NCBI GenBank assembly: GCA_964019135.1
Contig: OZ025260.1
Location: forward strand, 28,824,254-28,888,253
Reading direction: 5' to 3'
Length of the DNA: 64,000 nt
From: Arenicola marina
Lineage: Eukaryota > Annelida > Polychaeta > Arenicolidae
The notes beneath the pieces were generated by a model. That model worked only from the letters and a program-made list of their open reading frames with translations, ran no database searches and was not told where the DNA came from. The position numbers were made by a program, and so were the translations under genes. Every line of letters starts with the position of its first letter. Within the stretch, counting starts at the first letter, position 1. Positions 43,533 to 57,018 of this stretch are shown in pieces.

Positions 43533-46500
43533 TATCACCAAAATAATGAAGGCATCTATGTATAAAACCGTGCTTCTGCATATTATTTCTGTACTGTAGT
43601 ACTTACCAAGGTATGTGTATAAAAATAATTCAATTAAAGTGATCGTGAGTTCGTGAAACGTATTCTGCTTTTAGTTATCCGAGATCAGACAACGTTGTCG
43701 CCTCTTGTTGCTCACGAAGACGTCAAATGTCGCTGTGGTTTGCTTACTTGAATGTGCATAATGTGGGTTTTGTACCGTTAGTTGGAGGATTGTATATAGA
43801 CATTTATTCCATGTCCGTATTTTGTATATGCGTTACATACGCGATTGTCAATCTGAAGTATGTATATGGTCGTCGTCCATTGTCGCTGACACTGTGTCGC
43901 TGAGTATCTGGCGAGAGAAACGGTTCAAGGATGGATCTATAGTTTGTTGAGCAACCATTCCATTTTCTTTGTGATAAGAACTTTCTTCTGCTCAAGCGAT
44001 GGCAGTTATATATGCATTGTGTAGTTGTTACAGGTATTCATTTAGATTTATATAATTCCGCAACGTCCACGCACCGTATATCACTATCTGGCGTTAACCG
44101 AACGGTGGTAATTGGAAGGACAAGAGAGGGGGAGTGGGGTTGGGGGCATGAATAAATGCAAATCACAAGAGAAATGCACGGCTGTTTTTGTCAAACCCAG
44201 CTGATATTACAGATAATAAACTATGGAAAACTCAATGCAAGAGACTCACACGGTTGTAATATCTTGAGTTTCCTTAGATTGCAAAGCAATTTCACAAGGA
44301 GACCGCATCGCCTACCCATGGCCCGAACAGAGCCCGGATCGTAGCCGTGCGCAGAACAGCACATTATCAAGGAGAGTTTTATTCCGTCACGTTCCCCTAT
44401 CTAAAGGAAGCCGCCAGCCGGGCCGCTAACGCTGCTATACAGATTCATATAATACCCACTTGTCTATCCTCCAAAATTACAGAAATTTCCGTCTTGGCTG
44501 TAGCTCACAATAAAAGTTAGAAGTGACCGCCAGCCACGATTTCATCGCTGAACCAGGCGGCAGCCGTTTTTGAAAGTGTGTCCGCGATTGACCAATCAGG
44601 AGGCGATACGCCGGAAGTGACGTCTACAGTGACAACAAAGCAAGAGCGCGCACGATCATCGTACAAGTAAATAGCTGCGATTCTAACTCTGATCTTGGGT
44701 GTTTTACCAGAGAGGTTTTACGGCAATAATCATTGCTCGTAAAATATCAATATGTTTGGATGCATTTTCCCATGAAACACTAAGATCAGGGTCTACTGCG
44801 CCGCTTGGTAGTGCCGCAATTCATCCTCAATCGCGGCCCTGGTCTCTCGTTTCACGAGTTTCCCATGAAGGATACCTCCACTGTGAACAGTTAACTTCCA
44901 GTTATAAAGCAAGGCGGCGCCACATGAAGGGTCACAATATACCTCACATCCTCCGGCAAAATGGCGCGCTGCTCGACATTGATGGGGTTGGCTTAATTTT
45001 ATTCTCTTTGTCAGTCGGCCGAAACGCAGCGTTAACACTCGCCAATTTAATTTTAAGATCTAAATTTCGGTGCAGATCACGAATAGATTAGCTTGGACAC
45101 CCGCTTTAAATAGTAGTCCCCAAGCGGTTACATTCAGTCCATGTGTGAGTTCGGGTATGCGAGCTGGGTAGTCGGACTCCGCACAGAGCATAACGAAACG
45201 CGAAGATTGTGGTTCGATACACCCCACCTTACTCCCCACTCAGAGGAGGATCACGAAGATTTCCAAGATGGTGTCCAGGCCCTCAATATGCCAAATATAT
45301 ATAACATTTTTGACTTGCATAGTATCTGAGTGTAAAATAAAGAAAATAATACGTACCTTATATTTTTTGTATGGGACTGTTACCGGTCTTCAATATTTGT
45401 GCAGTTTAACAAGTGCAACATTCATGCGGACCGCGGATTTTGCATGGATTTGGTTTATCTTGATCTGCATACGAGCGGAAAATATAAGTTTGGCTCCAAA
45501 TATCTGCGCCAATTACTCCCCTCGCACACCCAACTCACCTTTATTCACACACGCCGCCTAGCGACTGCTAGAATTACGGACTCACATCATAACGCGGGCG
45601 TACATTACAGTCTTCACTCTATCACGGTTTCATTTCAGTCCCAACGGTTTCAACGCCTACAAAGTAAGTAGTTAGTTGAACTTAAAGGATACCAAATGGG
45701 ACTTTGTCTCGTGTGCAGGAAATAGGGTAGGAGGGGGCCCAATAAATAGTTCCACAAAAACACGAAAAAATGCATGTAAAAGCCTGCGACGTAGGTGACC
45801 GTGGTGCACGTTACGTACTATCAGCACACTTTATACTCGTTGGTAAAATGAAGAAAGAACGCATAAACTATGAAGCTTGATGTATTGCAATATAACATGA
45901 CAGGCTAGGGGGCACAGAATTTGAAAGGGAGTGAGATATATATGAAAGGCGGGCGGAGGGGGAGGGGGAGCACGTGACTCGTAAGCCCCCCCCCCCCACA
46001 CCTCTGGACACGCCTATGGAATTGGCTAAAGGCTTGTTATTAAATTATTTGTTGTTAATTCTAACTGTAGGTAGGTATTTTTTAGATTAGTTATGACATA
46101 TAGCATTGCAATGTCTGTCTCGGCTCCATCCCTTCATATTAGCTGATACATATTACGATATGTATTGTATTGTAATTACCGCCTTCGTGTCTGTCGTTGA
46201 CACTGAACAGCCTGTTTGTCTCATCCAAACAGCCAACAAGTCATTTCTCTTACTGAGCAAGCGAAAGTAAGTAACAGTATGAACTATACGTGGAAAAAGC
46301 CGAGCTTGTCTTTGTGTTGTCTTGCCGCGATACCTTAACCATCACGCCAACACTTGAGTATCTGACAAGAAGAGTTTAATTTCCTAACGTCCCTTAGTTA
46401 TAGAGTAATCTCTTAGCGGTTACATTCACATTCTAAATGATTCCCTCACTTGCGACTGCTGGAGTTACGGAATCTCATCATAACGCACCCGTACATTACT

Positions 46501-46742
46501 GTTTTCACTCTATCTACGTTTCATTTCAGTCCCGACGGTTCCATCGCCTAATACAAGCGAGTCGTTAGTTGAAATTAAAGGATGAGAAATGGGCCGTAGA
46601 TTCGCCTAAGGGCTTGGTATTAAAATATTTGTTCCTATGCCAAACAATTTCTAAGGGTAAGTTACTACTGTTGGGAAGAATATGGAACTCATTCTCAATG
46701 TCTCTCCCCCGGCCCCCTATACCTTTAAGCTGCATTAGTGTA
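43533..46742. other. Intergenic between TRPC and the 23-bp array
   Basis: Holds a promoter-like cluster near 44.6 kb, a 130-codon open frame at 44699-45091 with no recognised domain, and two related segments: 45560-45700 and 46450-46590 (both with CTCTATC..GTTTCATTTCAGTCCC..ACGGTT and TTAGTTGAA..TTAAAGGAT), each followed by GGCTT-G-TATTAAA-TATTTGTT. No gene supported. Confidence 0.5.
44592..44624. promoter_or_regulatory. CCAAT box plus ETS/CRE composite site
   Basis: ACCAATCAGG (44591-44600) is an NF-Y box and CCGGAAGTGACGTC (44611-44624) joins an ETS site to a CRE half, both typical of TATA-less CpG promoters. Direction and transcript are unknown. Confidence 0.45.
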
Positions 46743-49700
46743 TTGTCTGAACACCCGCCCTATCTTTGTCTGGACACCCGCCCTACGCTTGTCTGGACAC
46801 CCGCCCTATCCTTGTCTGAACACCCACCCTATCCTTGTCTGAACACCCACCCTATCCTTGTCTGAACACCCACCCTATCCTTGTCTGGACACCCGCCCTA
46901 TCCTTGTCTGGACACCCGCCCTATCCATGTCTGAACACCCACCCTATCCTTGTCTGAACACCCGCCCTATCCTTGTCTGAACACCCACCCTATCCTTGTC
47001 TGAACACCCACCCTATCCTTGTCTGAACACCCACCCTATCCTTGTCTGAACACCCACCCTATCCTTGTCTGGACACCCGCCCTATCCTTGTCTGGACAGC
47101 CGCCCTATTCTTGTCTGAACACCCACCCTATCCTTGTCTGAACACCCGCCCTATCCATGTCTGAACACCCACCCTATCCTTGTCTGAACACCCGCCCTAT
47201 CCTTGTCTGAACACCCGCCCTATCCTTGTCTGGACACCCGCCCTATCCTTGTCTGAACACCCACCCTATCCTTGTCTGAACACCCACCCTATCCTTGTCT
47301 GAACACCCGCCCTAGCCTTGTCTGAACTCACCCTATACTTGTCTGAACACCTGCCCTATCCTTGTCTGAACACCCGCCCTATCCTCGTCTGAACACCCGC
47401 CCTATCCTTGTCTGCCCCGCCCCCCGTATCCTTGTCTGGACACCCGCCCTATCCTTGTCTGAACACCCGCCCTATCCTTGTCTGAACCCACCCTATCCTT
47501 GTCTGAACACCCACCCTATCCTTGTCTGGACACCCGCCCTATCCTTGTCTGGACACCCGCCCTATCCTTGTCTGAACCCACCCTATCCCTGTCTGAACAC
47601 CCGCCCTATCCTTGTCTGAACCCGCCCTATCCTTGTCTGGACACCCGCCCTATCCTTATCTGAACACCCGCCTTACCCTTGTCTGGACACCCGCCCTATC
47701 CGTGTCTGAACACCCACCCTATCCTTGTCTCAACCCACTCTATTCTTGTTTGGACACCCACCCTATCCTTGTCTGAACACCCGCTCTATCCTTGTCTGAA
47801 CACCCACCCTATCCTTGTCTGGACACCCGCCCTATCCTTGTCTGGACACCTGCCCTATCCTTGTCTTGACACCCGCCCTATCCTTGTCTGAACCCACCCT
47901 ATCCTTGTCTGAACACCCGCCCTCTCCTTGTCTGAACACCCGCCCTATCCTTGTCTGAACACCCACCCTATCCTTGTCTCGACCCACACTATTCTTGTTT
48001 GGACACCCACCCTATCCTTGTCTGAACACCCGCTCTATCCTTGTCTGAACACCCACCCTATCCTTGTCTGGACACCCGCCCTATCCTTGTCTGGACACCT
48101 GCCCTATCCTTGTCTTGACACCCGCCCTATCCTTGTCTGAACCCACCCTATCCTTGTCTGAACACCCGCCCTATCCTTGTCTGAACACCCGCCTTATCCT
48201 TGTCTGGACACCCGCCCTATCCTTGTCTGAACACCCACCCTATCCTTGTCTGAACACCCACCCTATCCTTGTCTGAACACCCGCCCTATCCTTGTCTGAA
48301 CTCACCCTATACTTGTCTGAACACCCGCCCTATCCTTGTCTGAACACCCGCCCTATCCTCGTTTGAACACCCGCCCTATCCTTGTCTGGACACCCGCCCT
48401 ATCCTTGTCTGGACACCCGCCCTATCCTTGTCTGAACACCCGCCCTATCCTTGTCTGAACCCACCCGATCCTTGTCTGAACACCCACCCTATCCTTGTCT
48501 GGACACCCGCCCTATCCTTGTCTGGACACCCGCCCTATCCTTGTCTGGACACCTGCCCTATCCTTGTCTGAACACCCGCCCTATCCTTGTCTGAACCCGC
48601 CCTATCCTTGTCTGGACACCCGCCCTATCCTTATCTGAACACCCTCCCTATCCTTGTCTGAACACCCGCCCTATCCTTGTCTGGACACCCGCCCTATCCT
48701 TGTCTGGACCCACCCTATCCTTGTCTGAACATCCGCCCTATCCTTGTCTGAACCCGCCCTATCCTTGTCTGGACACCCGCCCTATCCTTGTCTGAATACC
48801 CGCCCTATCCTTGTCTGGACACCCGCCCTATCCTTGTCTAAACACCCGCCCTATCCTTGTCTGAATACCCGCCCTATCCTTGTCTGAACACCCGCCCTAT
48901 CCTTGTCTAAACACCCGCCCTATTCTTGTCTAGACACCCACCCTATCCTTGTCTGGACACCCGCCCTATCCTTGTCTAAACACCCGCCCTATCTTTGTCT
49001 GAACACCCGCCCTATCCTTGTCTGGACACCCGCCCTATCCTTGTCTGGACACCCGCCTTATCCTTGTCTGGACACCCGCCCTATCCTTGTCTGAACACCC
49101 ACCCTATCCTTGTCTCAACCCACTCTATTCTTGTTTGGACACCCACCCTATCCTTGTCTGAACACCCGCTCTATCCTTGTCTGAACACCCACCCTATCCT
49201 TGTCTGGACACCCGCCCTATCCTTGTCTGGACACCTGCCCTATCCTTGTCTTGACACCCGCCCTATCCTTGACTGAACCCACCCTATCCTTGTCTGAACA
49301 CCCGCCCTCTCCTTGTCTGAACCCACCCTATCTTTGTCTGGACACCCACCCTATCCTTGTCTGAACACCCACCCTATCCCTGTCTGAACCCACCCTATCC
49401 TTGTCTGAACCCACCCTATTCTTGTCTGAACCCACCCTATTCTTGTCAGAACCCACCCTATCCTTGTCTGAACCCACCCTACTCTTGTCTGAACCTACCC
49501 TATTCTTGTCTGAACCCACTCTATCCTTGTCTGAACCCACCCTATCCCTGTCTGAACCCACCCTATCCTTGTCTGAACCCACCCTATTCTTGTCTGAACC
49601 CAGCCTATCCTTGTCTGAACCCACCCTATCCTTGTCTGAACCCACCCTATTCTTGTCTGAACCCACCCTATTCTTGTCTGAACCCACCCTATCCTTGTCT

Positions 49701-49822
49701 GAACCCACCCTATTCTTGTCTGAACCCACCCTATCCTTGTCTGAACCCACCCTATCCTTGTCTGAACCCACCCTATCCTTGTCTGAACCCACCCTGTTCT
49801 TGTTTGAACACCCGCCCTATCC
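46743..49822. repeat. 23/21-bp minisatellite, about 135 copies
   Basis: CCCTATCCTTGTCTGAACAC with 23-bp spacing, becoming 21-bp units (..GAACCCAC) at about 49385-49800. A block marked by cccac-ctattcttgtttgg and cgctctatcc recurs near 47735, 47985 and 49120, so several-hundred-bp blocks have been copied. Confidence 0.97.
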
Positions 49823-50239
49823 TAAACCACCCCCCAACCACCCAGCCCCCACCCCTCAACTACCCAGCCCCCACCCCCCAACCACCCAGCCCCCATCTTA
49901 TCGGTGTTCGAACGCCAGTCCGAAAAGCATGATCTGCGAACGCCCGCCCTTTCTATTTTTAACCCTCCCCCCCCGCCCTCCCAACCCCACCTTCCGCTCT
50001 CTCTCTCTTCCGCCCATTCCTCTCTCACTTCACCCTGATGGCCGAAGCCGCAGTTGCCATGACACGCCGGCCCTGGGCTATGTGGCGACAACAGACCCCC
50101 GGTACTGGCATTCCGTAACGCTGGCACGTCGGCCGCGTGGCTTGCTTTCGGCATTTAGTCGCCATGGTTCACACCGCGGCAGACGTCAATTGTCAGATCG
50201 AAGTGCGTCAGCAAACGTCGCTTAGAAGTCCGTCCACGG

Positions 50240-50889
50240 CTCTATAACGAGGCGCGCGCATGCGCGGTGTGCACTGTGCGACTGGCGCACGAGAGATTTT
50301 ATTGGACCGATCAAACGGGAATTGAGCAGCCTGCGTTACTTCATTGAAACGCCGCTGGATGAAACATACAAGTTATGACAACTTATGTTTATTATCTGAT
50401 TGACTTTGGTGGATTTGGAAGCTATATTTCGGCGGGAATACGGTTAACGTAGCCGCGCCTGGAACCGTGTACGAAACCGCGTCACTACATGCGGAGTAAT
50501 CCACGGAGAGAGGACTCTTCACGTCAAAACCTTTGTATTCCTACGCGTTCCGTGGTTTTCATCTTGGCGGGACAATATATCTGCTGTTACCGTTAAATTG
50601 TGGATCATATATTGCTCTAGGATTTAACCGGGTCTCCTGAAAGACCACGGAAGTACCCAGCCACCCCTGACCTGAGCCCTGTTTTCCCTGATCCGTCACC
50701 TTCCGGGCGAGTCACTCCTCGCCACCCATGGCATTGTGGTGGTGATGGAGGCCCTGCCGTGATGTGGTGTTTAGTGAGTGCAGACTGTCTAGCGTCCTTA
50801 GCGACCGATCAACCAGACGACAAACTCAGACTCAGACTCAGCCCTAACTACGGATAACACCAGGGATAAAAGAATATTCGTTTAGACGG
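50240..50889 (+). promoter_or_regulatory. Possible promoter and noncoding first exon of a downstream gene
   Basis: GCGCATGCGC (50256-50265, NRF1 type) lies in CpG-dense DNA. Downstream, a segment with only short frames ends TTTAGACG then gtatgt at 50890, which could be a 5' UTR exon and donor. No following exon is seen before the window ends, so this is weak. Confidence 0.3.
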
Positions 50890-51769
50890 TATGTATATTT
50901 GTAGAGTTTCAGTTTATCGCATTTTCTAGATTCGAGTTCCAATGACACTAACCGTAATTAATTATTGCTAACCCACGTTATAAAGAATTGTTTCGCTTAT
51001 AATGTTGAAGACCTGGGCATTGCATGCTGCCGTAGATGTTCCAATAGCATTTTTCCTCAAGAAATATTTTTAATCGTTCAAGTCGTAATCATTGAATGAC
51101 GTCCATATTGCATAAAGGCAATGCTATACTGCGCGGAACAGTGGCGTGCGTGTGTATTACGTCATTATATTATGGGCATTATTCCAAGGTAAGTTTTGCG
51201 AAACGATCTGAGTCGTTGTACAGGGAGAACACTGTTTTCTGAGTCTCGGCGCAATGACCAAATGGTCAACTCCAGTGTTGCCATGCCTGTTGCCCCTGCC
51301 CACCCAATGTGCACCCCCCCCCCCCCAGCCAATGTGTCTTGACACATACCTGAGTGTCCCCTGTGAGTGTCAGTACAACGTGGTGGGACATTTAGGCGCG
51401 ATCTTGTTTTTCTAACTTCATCCGTATTAGGGTCTACTGAATGGAGATTTGAAAAAGGATGTCTATTGGACATGTTGACAGACAGAGGTGAAGCTCTCCA
51501 TGAATTATCAACGCGTTGAATCCACTTCGCGAACGCCACTGGAACACAAAACGCTCACCAACTATCGACGAATATTCTACCATCAAATAAAAATCAGCTC
51601 AACCGATGTTAACGCGGCTATAGTACGAATCAATGTTCATCCATTTTTAACATGCCTCCCAACCTCTGAGTTTTTTAGGTCCCCACCCCTCCCCCCCCCC
51701 CCCCCCCCATTAAGCATCTCGTAGTTATCTACACTTTACGCTTATCACCAATCGTCCCACACACAACCA

Positions 51770-51952
51770 AGTGGATCGGTGGTTCGTGCCCCGCTGTGGC
51801 CATGTCTGTGTGGACGCAGGATAAATATCCCATGTCCTTCTTCGCAAAGAGTAGGGGGTTACCCCGGGGACATGGCTCCACTCTCCCTTCCTTCTCCCAT
51901 TGACGCGATATGAACAGAATTGGTTAACGCGTCCTGAATATACAACCAACCA
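51770..51952 (+). mobile_element. 5'-truncated SINE
   Basis: Starts at GTGGATCGGTGGTTCGTGCC and ends CGTCCTGAATATACAACC-AACC. Similar sequence (AACCTCTGAGTT..TTTT-GGT and CCCACACACAAC) lies on both sides (51659-51768 and 51951-51994), suggesting a duplicated flank larger than a usual target-site duplication. Confidence 0.8.
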
Positions 51953-52257
51953 ACCTCTGAGTTATTTTGGTTATCAGCCCCTCCCACACACAACTATCAC
52001 CTACAGGACGAGTAAATACGTTGCTGACGGAAGGAAACCAAAGGGAGAATGGGACCATAGGCCTAAGTCCCGGCTCTGTCGGTGTCTGGACTCACACGCG
52101 CTGGTCTAACTGGAACCACTCTATGGACTGACGCCTTCGCGGATAATCCCGACCCGCCAATCGATCAGCTCACTCACTTTATTCGCACACGGAATTATCA
52201 ATCATTGACCATCGATTATCGCTCTGATGTTTAATTGTCCACCCGCAATGACCCCGG

Positions 52258-55200
52258 GGAAAGTACCGTCCCGGTCGCCCAGTGTGAGGGACTGCCCTCC
52301 CACGGGGACTGGACCGCCCCGATCGCCCTGTGTGAGGGACTGCCCTACCACGGGGACTGGACCGCCCCGATCGCCCAGTGTGACTGCCCTCCCACGGGGA
52401 CTGGACGGCCCCGATCGCCCTGTGTGACTGCCCTCCCACGGGGACTGGACCGCCCCGATCGCCCTGTGTGACTGCCCTCCCACGGGGACTGGACGGCCCC
52501 GATCGCCCTGTGTGACTGCCCTCCCACGGGGACTGGACCGCCCCGATCGCCCTGTGTCAGGGACTGCTCTCCCACGGTGACTGGACCGCCCCGATGGCCC
52601 TGTGTGACTGCCCTCCCACGGGGACTGGACCGCCCCGATGGCCCTGTGTGACTGCCCTCCCACGGGGACTGGACCGCCCCGATCGCCCTGTGTCAGGGAC
52701 TGCCCTCCCACGGGGACTGGACCGCCCCGATCGCCCTGTGTGACTGCCCTCCCACGGGGACTGGACCGCCCCGATGGCCCTGTGTGACTGCCCTCCCACG
52801 GGGACTGGACCGCCCCGATCGCCCTGTGTCAGGGACTGCCCTCCCACGGTGACTGGACCGCCCCGATGGCCCTGTGTGACTGCCCTCCCACGGGGACTGG
52901 ACCGCCCCGATCGCCCTGTGTCAGGGACTGCCCTCCCACGGGGACTGGACCGCCCCGATCGCCCTGTGTCAGGGACTGCCCTCCCACGGGGACTGGACCG
53001 CCCCCATCGCCCTGTGTCAGGGACTGCCCTCCCACGGGGGCTGGACCGCCCCGATCGCCCTGTGTCAGGGACTGCCCTCCCACGGGGACTGGACCGCCCC
53101 GATCGCCCTGTGTCAGGGACTGCCCTCCCACGGGGACTGGACCGCCCCGATCGCCCTGTGTCAGGGACTGCCCTCCCCCGGGGACTGGACCGCCCCGATC
53201 GCCCTGTGTCAGGGACTGCCCTCCCACGGTGACTGGACCGCCCCGATGGCCCTGTGTGACTGCCCTCCCACGGGGACTGGACCGCCCCGATGGCCCTGTG
53301 TGACTGCCCTCCCACGGGGACTGGACCGCCCCGATCGCCCTGTGTCAGGGACTGCCCTCCCCCGGGGACTGGACCGCCCCGATCGCCCTGTGTCAGGGAC
53401 TGCCCTCCCACGGTGACTGGACCGCCCCGATGGCCCTGTGTGACTGCCCTCCCACGGGGACTGGACCGCCCCGATGGCCCTGTGTGACTGCCCTCCCACG
53501 GGGACTGGACCGCCCCGATCGCCCTGTGTCAGGGACTGCCCTCCCACGGGGACTGGACCGCCCCGATCGCCCTGTGTCAGGGACTGCCCTCCCACGGGGA
53601 CTGGACCGCCCCGATCGCCCTGTGTCAGGGACTGCCCTCCCACGGGGGCTGGACCGCCCCGATCGCCCTGTGTCAGGGACTGCCCTCCCACGGGGACAGG
53701 ACCGCCCCGATCGCCCTGTGTCAGGGACTGCCCTCCCCCGGGGACTGGACCGCCCCGATCGCCCTGTGTCAGGGACTGCCCTCCCACGGGGACTGGACCG
53801 CCCCGATCGCCCTGTGTCAGGGACTGCCCTCCCACGGGGACTGGACCGGCCCGATCGCCCTGTGTCAGGGACTGCCCTCCCACGGGGACTGGACCGCCCC
53901 GATCGCCCTGTGTCAGGGACTGCCCTCCCATGGGGACTGGACCGCCCCGATCGCCCTGTGTCAGGGACTGCCCTCCCACGGGGACTGGACCGCCCCGATC
54001 GCCCTGTGTCAGGGACTGCCCTCCCACGGGGACTGGACCGCCCCGATCGCCCTGTGTCAGGGACTGCCCTCCCACGGGGACTGGACCGCCCCGATCGCCC
54101 TGTGTGACTGCCCTCCCACGGGGACTGGACCGCCCCGATCGCCCTGTGTCAGGGACTGCCCTCCCACGGGGACTGGACCGCCCCGATCGCCCTGTGTGAC
54201 TGCCCTCCCACGGGGACTGGACCGCCCCGATCGCCCTGTGTGACTGCCCTCCCACGGGGACTGGACCGCCCCGATCGCCCTGTGTGACTGCCCTCCCACG
54301 GGGACTGGACCGCCCCGATCGCCCTGTGTGACTGCCCTCCCACGGGGACTGGACCGCCCCGATCGCCCTGTGTGACTGCCCTCCCACGGGGACTGGACCG
54401 CCCCGATCGCCCTGTGTGACTGCCCTCCCACGGGGACTGGACCGCCCCGATCGCCCTGTGTGACTGCCCTCCCACGGGGACTGGACCGCCCCGATCGCCC
54501 TGTGTCAGGGACTGCCCTCCCACGGGGACTGGACCGCCCCGATCGCCCTGTGTCAGGGACTGCCCTCCCACGGGGACTGGACCGCCCCGATCGCCCTGTG
54601 TCAGGGACTGCCCTCCCCCGGGGACTGGACCGCCCCGATCGCCTTGTGTGAAGGACTGCCCTCCCACGGGGACTGGACCGCCCCGATGGCCCTGTGTGAC
54701 TGCCCTACCACGGGGACTGGACCGCCCCGATCGCCCTGTGTCAGGGACTGCCCTACCACGGGGACTGGACCGCCCCGATCGCCCTGTGTCAGGGACTGCC
54801 CTCCCACGGGGACTGGACCGCCCCGATCGCCCTGTGTCAGGGACTGCCCTCCCACGGGGACTGGATCGCCCCGATCGCCCTGTGTCAGGGACTGCCCTCC
54901 CACGGGGACTGGACCGCCCCGATCGCCCTGTGTGACTGCCCTCCCACGGGGACTGGACCGCCCCGATCGCCCTGTGTCAGGGACTGCCCTCCCACGGGGA
55001 CTGGACCGCCCCGATCGCCCTGTGTCAGGGACTGCCCTCCCACGGGGACTGGACCGCCCCGATCGCCCTGTGTGACTGCCCTCCCACGGGGACTGGACCG
55101 CCCGGATCGCCCTGTGTGACTGCCCTCCCACGGGGACTGGACCGCCCCGATCGCCCTGTGTGACTGCCCTCCAACGGGGACTGGACGGCCCCGATCGCCC

Positions 55201-55415
55201 TGTGTCAGGGACTGCCCTCCCACGGGGACTGGACCGCCCCGATCGCCCTGTGTCAGGGACTGCCCTCCCACGGGGACTGGACCGCCCCGATCGCCCTGTG
55301 TCAGGGACTGCCCTCCCACGGGGACTGGACCGCCCCGATCGCCCTGTGTGACTGCCCTCCCACGGGGACTGGACCGCCCCGATCGCCCTGTGTCAGGGAC
55401 TGCCCTCCCACGGTA
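52258..55415. repeat. 48/44-bp GC-rich minisatellite, about 68 copies
   Basis: CCCACGGGGACTGGACCGCC followed by ccgatcgccctgtgt, then either cagggactgccct (48 bp) or gactgccct (44 bp). The two lengths come in runs; 54190-54480 is nearly all 44-bp units. CpG-dense. Frames stay open on both strands without meaning. Confidence 0.98.
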
Positions 55416-55892
55416 ACCATTTTTGACTGGCCCTTTATATCCACTCCGTACTTAAATCTGTCTAATTCAATGTTCAGGATCTGTACTTATTGAGACGTGA
55501 AGTACACTTGGCGCCACAGATACATCAGAGTGATACATGGTCCAAGCCGGGTTTCCGCGAGCACAATTGTGCGCAAACATAGTAGGCCAATACATGTTTT
55601 ACAGGTTATGGCCAGGTTATGTACGGCACATGTCAATGGTAAAGATCCTGGGAACACTACTACACATGGTCCTGAGCCAACGGATACATATTTTATTTAG
55701 CTGCAGTCCCTATTTATTTGCCCATGAATCCGAGAAGGCAAGGGTTATAAATCCATGGTCAGTGCTGCTTCATTATTATATGTTTGCAGACATGGCAGCT
55801 AAGGAAACTGGGGGTCAATGGAGTGCTGTCCCAACCGAGGGAACATTGTGAAGTCGACATTAAATGTGAATGACGTTTCCTGCCAGCTAGAC

Positions 55893-56348
55893 GCGGTATT
55901 CATAAACCGCACGTAGCTTACCTATGGAACGTCCAAGAGTCAATTTACAGCTACCGACCCACGGACAGAGGTCTTCTATAGGCCGATTCAATTAGATATG
56001 ATAGTAGTAGCGACATATACAATAGTCACGGCGTCAGTAAATGTATGCTGAGCATGCCATACGTGTGTGGAGGTCTAATACGTCCATTGGCCTTATCTGT
56101 CACTCATGCCCAGTTTATTGTTAGGGTCGGGATTTGGGGATTAGGGGTCAGCGATTCGGGATTAGGGATCAGGGAGTAGGGGTCAGGGATTGGGACGAGA
56201 GTTGGATAGGGCCTATGGCCTAAGGATAGGGTTTCGATTTAAGGCCCACCGCGTGGCGCCACGTTGCGGGTGGAACTGTGACAAGGTACAGCTAAGGCCC
56301 GGAGACACATAAGGCCCCAACATACTTGTGGTTTATGAATGCGGCCCC
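55893..56348. mobile_element. Possible MITE, about 456 bp
   Basis: GCGGTATTCATAAACC at the left and GGTTTATGAATGCGGCCCC at the right form an imperfect inverted pair of the same GGCCGTATTCAT type as the other MITE family. No flanking duplication confirmed. Confidence 0.45.
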
Positions 56349-56517
56349 TCGACGGGAATGCAGTGGTCTGTGACACACAGGCATCCATTCGCTCATACCC
56401 ATAGCCCAGCCGTCGCCAAGGCGATGGGCATTGCCGGTCACGTCCAGCCTGATACAGACCCTTATAGTCTCCCTGAACGTCCCGCCTAGTAAAGACCCTT
56501 AGTCTACCTGAACGGGG

Positions 56518-56757
56518 GCCGGCCAGGTAGCTCAGTAGGTTAGAACTTTCGCCTTGAGTGCTCTGGCCACCTGAGAGCCTAACGGCCCGTGGATCGATGG
56601 TTCTAGCCCCTGTGTGGTCGCAGCATAAAGATCCCAGGTCTTTCTTCGCAAAGAGTAGGGGGTTTACCCCCGGGGACATGGCTCCACTATCCCTTTCTTC
56701 TCCCATCGATGCGATATGACCAAAAGTGGTTAAAGCGTTCTGAATATACAACTAACC
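56518..56757 (+). mobile_element. SINE inserted into a small tandem repeat
   Basis: Head GGCCGGCCAGGTAGCTCAGT, a short deletion after the B box (GGTTCTAGCCCC), body TAGGGGGTTTACCCCCGGGG, tail ATATACAACTAACC. The flanks on both sides are units of a roughly 45-bp repeat (GTCTCC-TGAACGTCC), so it landed inside that array (56450-56850). Confidence 0.85.
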
Positions 56758-57018
56758 AATCTGCCTGAACGTCCAACATAGAACAGACCCCTAGTCTCCG
56801 TGAACGTCCAGTCTAGTACAGTCCCCAAGTCTCCGTGAACGTACCTCTCCCTATGACAACAAATCCACGACAAAAGCCTTTATCGACGTACATATTAAAA
56901 AAAATATTGCCTGTCTAGCTTGCGCCAGACAATCAATGGTTTGGTGCAAGGCAGTTAAAATTTTAAAAAAAACACCACTTGAAGGAACAAAGAAGGTTCC
57001 ACGGCTTTGGCTCACCTT

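Larger units (their letters stand above)
49823..52257. other. Spacer with CpG-rich promoter-like DNA and a SINE
   Basis: C-rich 49823-50030, CpG-rich 50040-50890, then ordinary DNA with C homopolymers at 51316-51327 and 51690-51709. No coding exon recognised. Confidence 0.45.

Noticed and set aside
44699-45091. 130-codon open frame as a new gene downstream of a promoter-like cluster
   Set aside because: No domain, no good start context and a comparable frame on the other strand; not enough to call.
45639-45663. 25-nt exon between a good acceptor and gtaagt
   Set aside because: The segment belongs to a dispersed repeat whose other copy (46450-46590) lacks the donor, and no neighbouring exons exist.
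52202-55351. Long Gly/Pro/Arg-rich frames in the 48/44-bp array
   Set aside because: Present on both strands and caused by a GC-rich stop-free unit.
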